The translations under genes were made by a program, and so were the position numbers. From contig OZ025666.1 of NCBI GenBank assembly GCA_964019335.1, positions 126,501-190,500 of the forward strand: DNA of 64,000 nucleotides, given 5' to 3'. Numbering within the stretch: position 1 is the stretch's first letter; the number at the start of each line of letters is the position of its first letter. Below the pieces are notes generated by a model, which saw nothing but the letters and a program-made list of their open reading frames with translations, did not search any database and was not told where the DNA came from. Of this stretch, positions 8,422 to 19,189 are shown in pieces. The stretch is from Diplonema japonicum. Taxonomy: Eukaryota > Euglenozoa > Diplonemea > Diplonemida > Diplonemidae.

Positions 8422-9498
8422 ATGTGCCGATATGATTATCAACACTACAGGGAGATGATAAGCGAAGAAAAGGAAGCGGAGATTCTAGCCCCTCTGCACA
8501 AAAGCTTGATAGAGGAGAAGGTGGCACAAGCACAGGGGAAGAGAATCACGGAGGAAACACTGCTACTAATAAAGCCAGATGCAACGGCCAAGCATGCTGA
8601 GATCCTAGCGATCATCGACCAGGCTGGGTTTGGGATCGAGTGCGCCAGCATGATCATGACCCGTGGCATGGCACGCATGTTAGTGTCGAGCTTCACACGC
8701 GATGAGACAACCAACGACCAGGAGTGGACAGAGGCCAATGTCGACCACCTCCTCTCAGGCACCGTCCTAGCAGTCGTGCTTCGCAGGGTCAACGCCATCA
8801 ACGAACTGCAGAATATTCTCGGCCCTCCGAGCCCCGCTGAAGCAAAAAAAAACCATCCCACCTCCATCCGTGCCCTATACGGGACCAGCGACATACGCAA
8901 CGTCGCCTACTCCAGCCCAAGTAAGAACCAAGCAAAACGTGATGTGGTACTAGTACTCGGTTACACACCGCAAACAAGTCTTGAAACGGTGAGCAAGGCC
9001 GATAGTAATGAGAGAGATGAGTATAATAAATTAACGACAAAGGAACTCCGTGAAATGGCCAAGAGACAGCTAGAAGAACTCGAGCTTGAACGTGAGAAGC
9101 TAGCACAACGAGAAGAAGATTTGCGGATAAAAGAGGCGAGGGAGATACATGAAAAACTATACCCCGACGGGGTCGAGCCGCTACGCCTCGCTGTGGGTAC
9201 AAGCGATGCGTTCGATTCTGCAGCGAAGATCATCCGGCACTGTGCTTCCGTGAACCCTACAGGGATCCCTGTCACCCCTGAAGATTTGCGAACCATTTTC
9301 GACACACTTGATGTGAATGAGACAGGCGCCATCCCCCGCAACAGCTTTAAAGAGCTCTACACGTCAACGCCTTCCCTTGAAAACTACGGCGTCCCCAATG
9401 ACATCGAGGCCCTCGACGCACAGCTTCTCCCCTACAAGGACAGGGGCATCCCCTTTAATGACTTTTGCGTGCTCTTTTACAAAATTGCTAAACGATAA
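8422..9498 (+). CDS. Nucleoside-diphosphate-kinase-like / EF-hand-like protein, catalytic His replaced
   Basis: 358 aa. Residues about 45-185 form an NDPK fold beginning TLLLIKPDATAKHAEIL. The segment that normally holds NxxHGSDS reads IRNVAYSSPS, with Asn160 kept and Tyr163 in place of the phosphohistidine, so kinase activity is unlikely. A charged coiled coil (about 215-260) and an EF-hand-like segment (EDLRTIFDTLDVNETGAIP) follow. Non-catalytic NDPK domains fused to other modules occur in axonemal proteins of the NME5/NME7 type, and a flagellar role is plausible but inferred. The start at 8422 follows the acceptor ending at 8415. Confidence 0.8.
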   Translation: MCRYDYQHYREMISEEKEAEILAPLHKSLIEEKVAQAQGKRITEETLLLIKPDATAKHAEILAIIDQAGFGIECASMIMTRGMARMLVSSFTRDETTNDQEWTEANVDHLLSGTVLAVVLRRVNAINELQNILGPPSPAEAKKNHPTSIRALYGTSDIRNVAYSSPSKNQAKRDVVLVLGYTPQTSLETVSKADSNERDEYNKLTTKELREMAKRQLEELELEREKLAQREEDLRIKEAREIHEKLYPDGVEPLRLAVGTSDAFDSAAKIIRHCASVNPTGIPVTPEDLRTIFDTLDVNETGAIPRNSFKELYTSTPSLENYGVPNDIEALDAQLLPYKDRGIPFNDFCVLFYKIAKR

Positions 9499-9615
9499 CA
9501 GTATTTAAGAGGATCGGTTTCTACCCTTTTGCTCTTCTTTCCAGTACATAACCCCCTTTTTTTTGTGTGAGAATTATAGACGCGCTTTTCTGTTCACATC
9601 TTCTCAGGCAGCTAG

Positions 9616-12600
9616 ATGCAAGAAAATGATGCCGAAATAGAAGATCTGTTAGATAAGGAACTGAGCCTGATCAGCATCGGTGTGGAAGAGCGAGTACCGT
9701 GCAGGGATTTTGAGTACCCTGTGGTGCGATGGAGTGAACAGGAATTGCGGGCAAAAATAGCATCGCCGCTGCTGTCGGATGATCCGTTGGCGCTGCAAGG
9801 GTGCAGTGTGGGCGTGGAGAAGGGTATTGAGAAAACAAAGGTGTTGAGGAAGGTCATCCCGGTCGCGGCAGAAGAAGATGTCGACCTGTCTATGTTGGAC
9901 GATCCTGTGACCTGCTCCAACGGGAAATGGGCAAGTACCGTCGATAGGTTCAAGCAGTTCCTTGGCGAGTCCGAGCAACAGACCATCATGCTACGAGAGT
10001 CCATCGAAGGGTTGTACAGCCTTGAGCTCCCCATACATCTCACCAACGACAAAAAACAGGCACCACAAACCCCGGAACAACAGGACGAAGATCTCCCCTC
10101 CGACACCAACACCCCAGACGACGTGCTGCATCTCTCAGACATCAGCGACGACGAGGAGCGGTCTTTGGTGGACGAAAAAGTCCTCGAAGAGCTCCAGCAA
10201 CGATTCAGAGAAGAAGTCGAAGCCTTGAAGAAGCAAGAGGAACAGCAGAAGAAAGAAACCCTTCTTAGGTGTGAAGAAGAGTTCAAGGAACGCATTCTCG
10301 AACCCGAAGAAAAGCTCACCTCCATCAAGCAAAAAGCAGCTCCCCTTGACATAAACAAAGCCCTGCGTGTGGCAGAGGACACCATGCAACGAGATGTAGA
10401 GTTCACCTCCAACTTGAAGGAAGCAGAGGAACGCATCGACAGAGACATCGCAGAGGCAAAGGAGGAGCTCCAAAAAATACAAGAGGAACAACACCAACGA
10501 CGAAAGCAGGATGAAGAAGAGAGGCAAAAGGAAGAGGAAATAAGAAATGCCAAAGAGAACAAGCAGCTGGAGGCAATGCGGGTTGAAAGCAGAAGAATGA
10601 AGCTCATTGAGAGAAAGCAGTACAGGATGGTGAAAGAGCAGAGCGAAAAGTTGAAAATGGAGGCTGCCGACATAGAGTCCATGCATTCACTTGTGCTGAT
10701 ACAGGAAAAGAAGAATAAAGAAAGGGCACTACAATTGGCGAGACTGGCCAGGCAGCGGGCCGAGCATGATGACATGTGCAAAGCTGAGCATGATCTGGTC
10801 TTTGAAGAAGAAGCATGCATGCGCAGTGCGCTTGAGAAAGATCAGGAAGAGGCATACAAAATTTTCTGCGATCCTTTCACAGCACTCTGCGATTACGCCG
10901 CAAAGCTTCTCCAGCAGCGATACGCTCTTCTCACGAAGCACGGCAAACAAGCTGCACTCATCGCCAAAGAAGAGCTCTCAGTTCGCACTGCTTTTGTAGA
11001 CTGGTCCGAGACTAATATCAAAGCATGGTTGGCTGAAGTGTCTTCATTTTACAACAGCGAAGACACTGCAAGGAGCGCCCTGCGGGCTCATGAAATGGAA
11101 GAGATGCGGAGTGTCATACAAGCAGCGGAAGCAGACCATTACAAGGTAGAAGAAGTGCTTATCAATATTGATCTAGCAAAGAAGAAACGGGAAGCTTTTC
11201 AGACATGCGAGAAGGAGACCTCTGAAGGTGTCATAGAGCTCTCCACCATGTTTAGTTCCGTGGCCACACCTGCTTCTGCCGTGGTTTCTGGTAGGCTGTC
11301 CGCCCTGAGGCTGCAGAGCTCGTTGCGAAGCGACTGGTTACAATTCTCTAATCCAGATGCAGTTACTGTAATCAGGAAGAGGAGGATCCTACCGGTGGAA
11401 GGCACACAAGCATCCGGTGCTAGCAGGCAGAGCACGCCGTCGCCCCACCCGCCGCTGAAGGAGGAGGCCAATGTACTGAGCATGGACCACTTCAGGAGGG
11501 GTTACACTCTGTGCAAGTTAGGATCCTTAGAAAACGTCAGCATCACTTTTGAGAAGCTGACTAAGGTTGTTGGGCCCTTTCCAGAGCTTGTGAACCTTGC
11601 GGAGCTTGACCTCAGCAACAACGTGATCAGCAGTTTCAGCGGGTTCATCCATAGCCTGCGGTGCTTGGACCTCACGGATAACAAGATGACTTGCACAGCG
11701 TTTCTCTCTAACTTGCCGAACCTGCAACGTGTGAAGCTGGACGCGAACAATGTGAGTAATTTGTCACGTGTCGAAGAGTGTCAGCGGCTCAAGGAGCTCT
11801 CTGCAAGGCATAACTGTATCTCTGAGGCCACGAACCTCAAAGAGTGTGTGTCCCTTGTGTCTCTCGACCTCTTCGGCAACAACCTGACCTCTGTCGCTGT
11901 GCCCGACGTTTCTTCTCTCACCTACGTTAACGTCGGCAGGAATGCCCTCACAGACGTGTCAAACATCCTCCGTAGTTGCACGGTCCTCCTCGAGGCACAC
12001 TTCTACAACAACCGCATCACATCTCTCCCATCCCGGATCCACAACGTCCTGCTGCAGTCGCTGCTGCTGAGCGATAATCTCATTGAAAAGGTATGTGCTG
12101 CAACATGGGATACCATAATCTCAATTTACAGATACCTGATCTGTCGCACCTCCCTCTCCTCACTATGCTGGACGTGTCTAGTAATAAATTGCACGATGCC
12201 AGTGGTGTGCGAGGCTGCCTTCACCTCGAAGTCCTGAATTTGGCCTTTAATGACTTGGTATGCCGCATATGATCAACGTGCATACAACTTGCAGACTGAC
12301 GCTGAGTGCATCCTCGTCCCCTGCAAAACACTTTCAAGGCTGCAGCGTCTGGATATCAACGACAACCCTCTATGGGAGCAGGACACGTTCGGGTTGCTGA
12401 AGGATAGTTTCGTACGGTGTCTCCCTTCACTGCGGTCTCTGAACTCCTGCCCTGTGGAGGAGCCGGAGAAGGCAAATGTTTTCACACCAAACGATGTGTC
12501 TCGCATCGTCAGCATGTGCTTGCCGGTGGGCACCACTCCGACAGTTGATGATGAAGCCCATGCTCTCAGCTGTTATGACGACTTGTGCATGATGCAAATC

Positions 12601-13482
12601 AAGGAGCGGCGCAGAGTTGCAAACGACATACGTCAGGGAACGGCACCTCAGCATAGCTTGGAGGACATGACAGAGCAGCAGGTCCAGGCTCATGCTACAC
12701 ACGGCGTGACGCATTTGCAGCACAAATTTAGGACGAATCCTCTGTACGGCAAGAAGCGTGAGCAGTTCAAGCGGCAGCAGGCAGCGTCGCGTATATGCAA
12801 ATGGGTGCGCGGCAGGAAGGAACGAAGACGGATGAACCGTGCAGCTGTAACGGTGCAGGCTGCATGGCTGGGGTACATTACACGGAAGCGATTGCGAGAC
12901 AACACTTGGGTGGACAGTGACACAAGGGAGTACGGGAAGGTGAGTGTTGACTTTGGGCAGGAAGTCGACACCTCTGGCTTCAAGCACATGGGCGAGATCC
13001 TCGGGGCGGCACTGGCGAGAAACGAAGTCCCTGTACCGAAGGACATGGCACCCTTCCAAACTGTAACTGCATCTGTATCTGTGCCTATGCCGACGCCACC
13101 CCCTGAGCCAAAGACTCCGTTGAAAGACGCAATGAGAGAACGACAGCACTCTCCCCCACAGACAGAGGAGCCGCAGTTGGGTAGCGCGACGCTAGCATGG
13201 TCCTCAGGGATGATGAAACGGGAGAAGAAGTTTGAAAAAATAAAGAAACGCCGCATGACAGAAGAGCGTTTCATCTATGATAGATCGAAGACCCTTCAGT
13301 CCCGTAAGAGCCTCATCGAAAAGAACATACAGCAGGCGGCCTCTGCCACCACTTCTGTAAAGAAGCCCGACCCGCCTGTAGACCTCGAAGTTGAGTCCCT
13401 TTCTAGCACACTCAGCACGCTTGGTGACCACAAGTCGCTGAAGAAGACCACCTCCCTACCACCCCTCAATCGGTCCCTTTAG
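9616..13482 (+). CDS. LRR, IQ and coiled-coil protein (LRRIQ1-like), three exons
   Basis: Exons 9616-12090, 12132-12257 and 12295-13482; introns of 41 and 37 nt, both phase 0, with GTATG donors. The spliced protein has 1262 aa: an acidic N-terminus, a long Glu/Gln/Lys coiled coil (about 180-390), leucine-rich repeats of the LxxLxLxxN type (about 640-910, with exon 2 encoding LDVSSNKL and LEVLNLAFNDL), then IQ calmodulin-binding motifs (VQAAWLGYITRKR at about 1055) and a basic tail. The order coiled coil, LRR, IQ matches animal LRRIQ1, linked to cilia. Without the two introns the LRR block would be broken, so the splicing is well supported. Confidence 0.85.
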
Positions 13483-13562
13483 ATTAAAACTCAGGATCCC
13501 TTATTTTTAGTTCTCATCCCCCGAGCCGTTAATTGTCCCACAGGTTACTTTAGAAATACAAA

Positions 13563-14155
13563 ATGGTTAACTTCGACGCAGGTGAGCAGACTGAGCGTGG
13601 TTTCCAGAAGCAGGTACGTTTACACAGTTATTTATCACCATCTTAACAGGGGAATGTCTTCTGTGCCACTCGCAGGGTTGTGAAGTCCAGGTTCCAGAAG
13701 AACAGCAAGGGTAACCTCAGGCAGTGGAAGAACGTCGGTCTTGGCTTCAAGACCCCCAAGGAGGCCATCGAAGGGAACTACGTGGACAACAAGTGCCCCT
13801 GGACTGGCAACGTGTCCATCCGTGGCCGTATCCTCCGTGGTGTGATCAAGAGCACCAAGATGAACCGTACCCTTGTTGTGCGCCGTGACTACCTCCACTG
13901 GGTGACCAAGTACCAGAGGTACGAGAAGCGTCACAAGAACTTCGCTGCCCACTGCAGCCCCGCCTTCGCTGTGAAGAAGGTATTTTTTTTCCCTCCCAAC
14001 ACAATGCACCAAACACCTACACACAGGTTGGTGACGAGGTTGTTGCTGGTCAGTGCCGTCCTCTCTCGAAGACTGTCCGTTTCAACGTGCTGAAGATCAA
14101 CCCCAAGGGTAAGTTGAGGCTCGAGACCCGTTTCAAGAAGTTCGCCAAGTTCTGA
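13563..14155 (+). CDS. RPS11: 40S ribosomal protein S11 (uS17), tandem copy 1
   Basis: Exons 13563-13613, 13650-13979 and 14027-14155; introns of 36 and 47 nt. The product is 169 aa, starts [17 protein letters not shown] and contains the conserved stretches [33 protein letters not shown] and [16 protein letters not shown], as in other eukaryotic S11 proteins. It is a structural component of the small subunit. Intron 1 differs from that of copies 2 and 3; intron 2 is identical to that of copy 3. An acceptor-like CCCACAG lies about 20 nt upstream of the ATG. Confidence 0.97.
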
Positions 14156-14291
14156 GCGCAATTTACGAATGGGGCTAGTTAGTAGTATCACCACAATCAT
14201 AGTGTTTAGAGACTCTTCTCTTTCCGTTACGTTTAGTGCCGTATCGCTGGTGCCTTTAGTAACTTACATAGGGTAGTATCAACTCAGAAAA

Positions 14292-14897
14292 ATGGTTAAC
14301 TTCGACGCAGGTGAGCAGACTGAGCGTGGTTTCCAAAAGCAGGTACTTTTTACATAACAATGTATCACCATCTTAACAGGGGAATGTCTTCTGCGCCACT
14401 CGCAGGGTTGTGAAGTCCAGGTTCCAGAAGAACAGCAAGGGTAACCTCAGGCAGTGGAAGAACGTCGGTCTTGGCTTCAAGACCCCCAAGGAGGCCATCG
14501 AAGGGAACTACGTGGACAACAAGTGCCCCTGGACTGGCAATGTGTCCATCCGTGGCCGTATCCTCCGTGGTGTGATCAAGAGCACCAAGATGAACCGTAC
14601 CCTTGTTGTGCGCCGTGACTACCTCCACTGGGTGACCAAATACCAGAGGTACGAGAAGCGTCACAAGAACTTCGCTGCCCACTGCAGCCCCGCCTTCGCT
14701 GTGAAGAAGGTATATTTATATTAATATTTTTTTCGCAACAACTTACAACAATGCACCACTACACACAGGTTGGTGACGAGGTTGTTGCTGGTCAGTGCCG
14801 TCCTCTCTCGAAGACTGTCCGTTTCAACGTGCTGAAGATCAACCCCAAGGGTAAGTTGAGGCTCGAGACTCGCTTCAAGAAGTTCGCCAAGTTCTGA
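14292..14897 (+). CDS. RPS11: 40S ribosomal protein S11 (uS17), tandem copy 2
   Basis: Exons 14292-14342, 14380-14709 and 14769-14897; introns of 37 and 59 nt. It encodes the same 169-aa protein as copy 1, with a few silent differences (for example TGC for the Cys near the start of exon 2, AAT in GNVSIRG, and AAA for Lys before YQRY). Intron 2 is longer and diverged from the other two copies. It starts 136 nt after the stop of copy 1, with ACTCAG directly before AAAAATGG as a likely trans-splice acceptor. Confidence 0.97.
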
Positions 14898-15058
14898 TGA
14901 GGGCATTCTTCTTTTTTTTTTTTTCTAGGATGGGAGTAGCGTGATCACGAGGATACCCGCCCATGAGTAGCTGTTTGCGTTATAATTATTTCCCCTGGGT
15001 GTAACTAGGCAACAATTCACTGTCATCACTACCCCACACCACAGAGTCTTAGCTCAAA

Positions 15059-15652
15059 ATGGTTAACTTCGACGCAGGTGAGCAGACTGAGCGTGGTTTC
15101 CAGAAGCAGGTACGTTTTACATAACAATGTATCACCATCTTAACAGGGGAATGTCTTCTGTGCCACTCGCAGGGTTGTGAAGTCCAGGTTCCAGAAGAAC
15201 AGCAAGGGTAACCTCAGGCAGTGGAAGAACGTCGGTCTTGGCTTCAAGACCCCCAAGGAGGCCATCGAAGGGAACTACGTGGACAACAAGTGCCCCTGGA
15301 CTGGCAACGTGTCCATCCGTGGCCGTATCCTCCGTGGTGTGATCAAGAGCACCAAGATGAACCGTACCCTTGTTGTGCGCCGTGACTACCTCCACTGGGT
15401 GACCAAGTACCAGAGGTACGAGAAGCGTCACAAGAACTTCGCTGCCCACTGCAGCCCCGCCTTCGCTGTGAAGAAGGTATTTTTTTTCCCTCCCAACACA
15501 ATGCACCAAACACCTACACACAGGTTGGTGACGAGGTTGTTGCTGGTCAGTGCCGTCCTCTCTCGAAGACTGTCCGTTTCAACGTGCTGAAGATCAACCC
15601 CAAGGGTAAGTTGAGGCTCGAGACCCGTTTCAAGAAGTTCGCCAAGTTCTGA
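15059..15652 (+). CDS. RPS11: 40S ribosomal protein S11 (uS17), tandem copy 3 (mosaic)
   Basis: Exons 15059-15109, 15147-15476 and 15524-15652; introns of 37 and 47 nt. The protein is identical to copies 1 and 2. Intron 1 matches copy 2 at all but one position, whereas exons 2 and 3 and intron 2 match copy 1, so this copy looks like a gene-conversion mosaic. A CCACAG acceptor lies 14 nt upstream of the ATG. Tandem ribosomal-protein duplicates presumably raise dosage where transcription is polycistronic. Confidence 0.97.
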
Positions 15653-15705
15653 GCTTGTTTTTTTATGCTTTGAGTGAAATTCTTATCTCGCATGACAACA
15701 TACTT

Positions 15706-15728
15706 CCCCCCCCCCCCCCCCCCCCCCC
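15706..15728 (+). repeat. C23 homopolymer
   Basis: An uninterrupted run of 23 C between RPS11 copy 3 and the next small gene, followed by an A/G-rich stretch. It could form a G-quadruplex on the other strand. The exact length is prone to sequencing error. Confidence 0.9.
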
Positions 15729-15804
15729 ACCCTGCCCATGGTAAAAAAAGGAAAACAGAGAAAAGGGGAGCAAAAAAAAAGAGAAAAAAAAAGAAGAAAA
15801 AAAA

Positions 15805-16107
15805 ATGCCGCAGGCACTGAAGGACAAAGAGCAGCTTGTGAACGAGATTATGAAGAACATAAAAACAAGCAACGAGTTACTGCTACAAGCTGAGGCAGGG
15901 GAAGAGTCGAGACAACGCACTCTTGAAGTTGAGAAAGATATTGTGAGATGGCTTGCCGTGGGGCAGGCAGCCGCAACACGTCTGTACGAGCTCTTGAAAG
16001 AAAAGAAACCGGAAATGAAGCTTGAAAACGAAGGCCAGCTTCTACTGAAGCTAGGGATCCCTCATGAGAAGCTTCAGTGGAGCGTGGAAGAAGAGACCTT
16101 TTACTAA
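15805..16107 (+). CDS. Small helical protein, 100 aa, unknown
   Basis: The ORF starts MPQALKDKEQLVNEIMKN after an A-rich leader. The whole chain is predicted helical by composition (Glu, Lys, Leu, Gln), with an acidic C-terminus EEETFY. No signal peptide, membrane span or known motif is visible. It is bounded by typical low-complexity spacers, has balanced coding composition unlike the homopolymer-driven ORFs around it, and ends in a clean TAA. A small coiled-coil subunit of a larger complex is possible but not demonstrable. Confidence 0.6.
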   Translation: MPQALKDKEQLVNEIMKNIKTSNELLLQAEAGEESRQRTLEVEKDIVRWLAVGQAAATRLYELLKEKKPEMKLENEGQLLLKLGIPHEKLQWSVEEETFY

Positions 16108-16367
16108 AAAACAAGGGAATTCTGCTCCCTTAATCCAATCTCTCATACTTTTTTTTTGTTCCTTTTTTTTTTTTTTCTTTTCTTTTAACACTTTCATATG
16201 AGTTCTAAGGAAGGAGGGAACGAAAGAAGGAAAAAAAAAAATGTTGCGCAGGGGTGCGTGTAAAGCGTTTGGGAGGTGCAGAGTGAACCAAGTACCGTGT
16301 CTTGTTGGGTATGGTTGAAGTGTCAATGCAAACTCGGGGGGGGGGGGGGGGAATAAATAAAAACAGG

Positions 16368-16571
16368 ATGAACCAGCTCCCGTCTGCCTTCATGAGGACG
16401 GCGTTGCCCTCCCAGAACCGTTCCTTCGCCACATCCTTGGCCTCGCCAGTAGCTGAGCCTCTGACCGAGGTTCAAGATATCATTGTGGAGAACATGACCC
16501 TTCTTAACTGCACATTGTCGTACATATCAACAGCCACAGTGCACGAGGTCCAAACTGAATTCGAAATGTGA
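16368..16571 (+). CDS. Small 67-aa protein with mitochondrial-presequence-like N-terminus
   Basis: The start ATG at 16368 follows AAACAG (acceptor ending at 16366), preferred over upstream codons that run through a G-run. The N-terminus MNQLPSAFMRTALPSQNR is rich in Arg, Ser and Ala without acidic residues, as in mitochondrial targeting peptides. The rest (EVQDIIVENMTLLNCTLSYI) is short and shows no family signature. It could be a small subunit of a mitochondrial complex; this is inference from the targeting-like N-terminus only. Confidence 0.5.
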   Translation: MNQLPSAFMRTALPSQNRSFATSLASPVAEPLTEVQDIIVENMTLLNCTLSYISTATVHEVQTEFEM

Positions 16572-16977
16572 AAATTGGACACCACCGATCAACATCATAA
16601 TACCCCCACCCCCCCCCACCCCCCACCCCGGGGTTCTGATGAATCCCATTTCCCGAAAATGGGGATGGGCACGGAGACAGCACAAGCAAACATAGAAGAA
16701 TAGAAAATATAGTTTCTTTTTTTTTCTTCTTTTTTGGGTCTTAAGGCGGTAAGCCTTTTCCCCACGCGATTCTTTGTTGCTTTTTTTTTTTTTTTTTTTT
16801 GTTGATTCTCCTACGAGTTTGCCCCTCCCCATTGGGTTTTTTTCTCTGCCCCCCCCCCCCCCCCACCAGGTTGTAGTAAATGGGGAAAAGAAAGACGCTA
16901 TATTTTGAGGGAAAAGGGGTTTGCTCTGTTCAAAAAAAAAGAAGAAAACAAAACCACTGCTTAAAGGAAGGGGGGAA
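16572..16977 (+). other. Intergenic spacer with C- and T-runs
   Basis: About 400 bases containing CCCCACCCC-type runs (16605-16630), a run of about 20 T (near 16781-16800) and a run of C (near 16850-16864). It presumably contains the 3' UTR and the polypyrimidine tract for the kelch gene. No gene is seen. Confidence 0.5.
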
Positions 16978-18147
16978 ATGTCGGGGTGTGACAATGGTTT
17001 GGACTTAAGTCTGCTGTGGTGTGCAGAGATGAAGAACGGCCAAGTGAAACCCAGGGTGGGGCACACAGGGACCATAATAAAAAACCAATTCTGGGTTTTC
17101 GGAGGGTATTTCAGGTACGGCAACTGCATAGAAGGGTTGCAGTACTTAGACCTAGACACACTGGAGTGGGGAATGGCTGTGGTACCTTTTGGCCCCGAGG
17201 CCCGCGCATGGCACTCTGCCGTTCTAATCAGCAGCTGTAAATGGCTGATCTTCGGTGGGTTCAATGGATCCTCTTACCTAAACGACTTACACGTTCTCAC
17301 AGTCAAGGACACACGGGGGACTGTTGTGTGGGACAAGCAGCTGAAGGTTAAAGGACAGCGTCCTGTGTGCAAGCAGAACGCATCCATGACAATAGTGCGA
17401 GGCACCATATATGTGTTTGGAGGGTACTCGCAAGGGAAATGTGTTGCCCACCTGCACACCATCGACACAAGGCAGTACGAGTCTGATGGTGTTCTGGAAT
17501 GGGCGCAGCTCAACATTGACCTCCAACACTCGCCTTCTAGAAGGTGCGGCCACAGTGCATGGGTCGCGGCAGACCGCTACATCTACATCTTCGGTGGTTA
17601 TGATAATGAAATGCACTGCCTCGACACTGTGAGCGAGAAGTGGCTCGCTGTTGAAACCCTTGAGCCCCGCCCTGCCTCGCGAAGGTTAGCTGGTTCTGCG
17701 TCTATTTTTAACCCGAAAGCAAAGACTACGCTTCTCCTTCTCACCGGCGGCCTCTGCGACCACACGAACACTACATATGGCGACTCTTGGGTTTTCGACT
17801 GTACATCGCACAGATGGACTGAACTAGAAAACCTTGGTCAGCACGTTCCCAGAGGTCTTGCATCGCACACGCTTGTTCTGCACCACCCGTTGGGCCGCAT
17901 GCTCTGTGCCAACGGTGAAGAAAGCCCCGACGATTGCCTCCTCATCCTCGCCTTCTCGGGAGAGCTCCCCAACAACGAAAAACACTCCTCCATGTTCATC
18001 CTTGCCCTCCAAGCAAAGGACGACACCCCCCCTGAGCACAGCAACCCAAGGCTCACCACCATTGCCAGCCAGTACCAAGCCGCCTCAAGGGTCGCCACTG
18101 TGGGGCCGAAGCCATGCCGTGCGTGTACTATGTGTTCTGTTAGTTAA
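16978..18147 (+). CDS. Kelch-repeat beta-propeller protein
   Basis: 389 aa from the ATG at 16978; the frame is open a little further up, but only through A-rich leader sequence. At least five kelch blades can be recognised by the hydrophobic-GG pattern followed by Tyr/Trp: FWVFGGYF, WLIFGGFN, IYVFGGYS, IYIFGGYD and LLLTGG, each with a downstream conserved Trp (LEWGM, VVWDK, LEWAQ, EKWLA, HRWTE). The protein has no BTB, F-box or other added domain. It is probably a protein-interaction scaffold of unknown partner. The C-terminal 60 residues are not kelch-like and contain several Cys. Confidence 0.85.
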   Translation: MSGCDNGLDLSLLWCAEMKNGQVKPRVGHTGTIIKNQFWVFGGYFRYGNCIEGLQYLDLDTLEWGMAVVPFGPEARAWHSAVLISSCKWLIFGGFNGSSYLNDLHVLTVKDTRGTVVWDKQLKVKGQRPVCKQNASMTIVRGTIYVFGGYSQGKCVAHLHTIDTRQYESDGVLEWAQLNIDLQHSPSRRCGHSAWVAADRYIYIFGGYDNEMHCLDTVSEKWLAVETLEPRPASRRLAGSASIFNPKAKTTLLLLTGGLCDHTNTTYGDSWVFDCTSHRWTELENLGQHVPRGLASHTLVLHHPLGRMLCANGEESPDDCLLILAFSGELPNNEKHSSMFILALQAKDDTPPEHSNPRLTTIASQYQAASRVATVGPKPCRACTMCSVS

Positions 18148-18306
18148 ATCTAAAAGGGGTAAATGGGGTTTGGTTGGGTGTTACACGTTAGTTACTTTTC
18201 ACGTTTCCTTTAAAAATTCGGGAGAAAAAAAAATTCCTTCCTTCATTAAACTTGTTCCATTCAGAGAGCGGGAGGGGTGCACAAATAAAGCAATGTGAAG
18301 AGAAAA

Positions 18307-19189
18307 ATGCAGGAATTCGACAGCAAGATCGACCTGAATAATGAATATACACCAAATTTACAAAGGGTTGGAGAGGAGAGCAGCACCGCAGGGCAGGTGA
18401 TGATGTGTGGGGTGTGCGGGAGAGGTGTGGGTGCGTCGCTGCTGCGGATACACCAAAAGCAATGTATGAAGAAAGCGTCACGTAAGGTGGAGCCTGCAGT
18501 AGAGATGAGGAGCAAGGTGTGCAAAACATGCGGCAAGTCCTTCTCGGTGGAGCTACATGCTATACACAAGAAGACCTGCCGCAAGAAATCACAACTTCCA
18601 GCACCGGGGGGTGTACCAGTGCCTGTGTCATCCTTGTCGCAAGTAACAGAAAAGAAAAAACGTGCAAGGCGTTCCCGCCCTAAAGAGGACACACAGACAA
18701 TTGTACTGCAAAGCAACAGGCTAGCTCACGTGGCACAGAACCTCCCACAGCCATCAGAAGACGTGGATTACCAAAAGTATGAAAAGGGGGGGGGAAATTA
18801 AAATCGAACGCAGGCTGAAAAGCAAGTACGACGCCATTATGTCGAACCAAAGGAAGCTGGAATCGAAACTGGAAGGCATCTTGTACCAGATGCAGCCGAA
18901 GGAAAAGGAGAAGAAAATAGTGTCCATCTGCAAACCGCCATCTCACGAAGGGAAGTGCTGCTTCATGAAAGATGGCGCTCAGCGTCGTTACCAACGCAAA
19001 GCGACAGGGGCGGGGGGAGCGGGGTTACTGTTACCTCCGGTGAAGTGTCCCTTGGTGCCGAGCAAGGGCAGCTCGATCCCTTACTTGAAAGACATGCTAT
19101 GTAATACTTATTCGCAAAACAGGCTGGAAACATCGGGGAGGGACCTCCCGTCTCTGATACCTGTTCACAAAAATAGGAGGGTGTTGTAA
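18307..19189 (+). CDS. C2HC zinc-finger protein (ZC2HC1-like), two exons
   Basis: Exons 18307-18776 and 18814-19189, joined over a 37-nt phase 2 intron (GTATGAAAAG...AACGCAG) that contains the G-run at 18786-18794. Without splicing the frame stops at 18801; with it the protein is 281 aa. Two C2HC fingers are visible: CGVCGRGVGASLLRIHQKQC and CKTCGKSFSVELHAIHKKTC, spaced as in ZC2HC1 proteins. A basic linker, a helical segment (KYDAIMSNQRKLESKLEG) and a Pro-rich tail follow. Related proteins occur in cilia and centriole-associated sets, but no function can be fixed here. Confidence 0.78.

Noticed and set aside
9612-10820. 402-codon minus-strand ORF opposite the LRR/IQ gene
   Set aside because: Its Ser/Cys/Leu-rich translation is the usual antisense shadow of a Glu/Lys-rich coiled coil.
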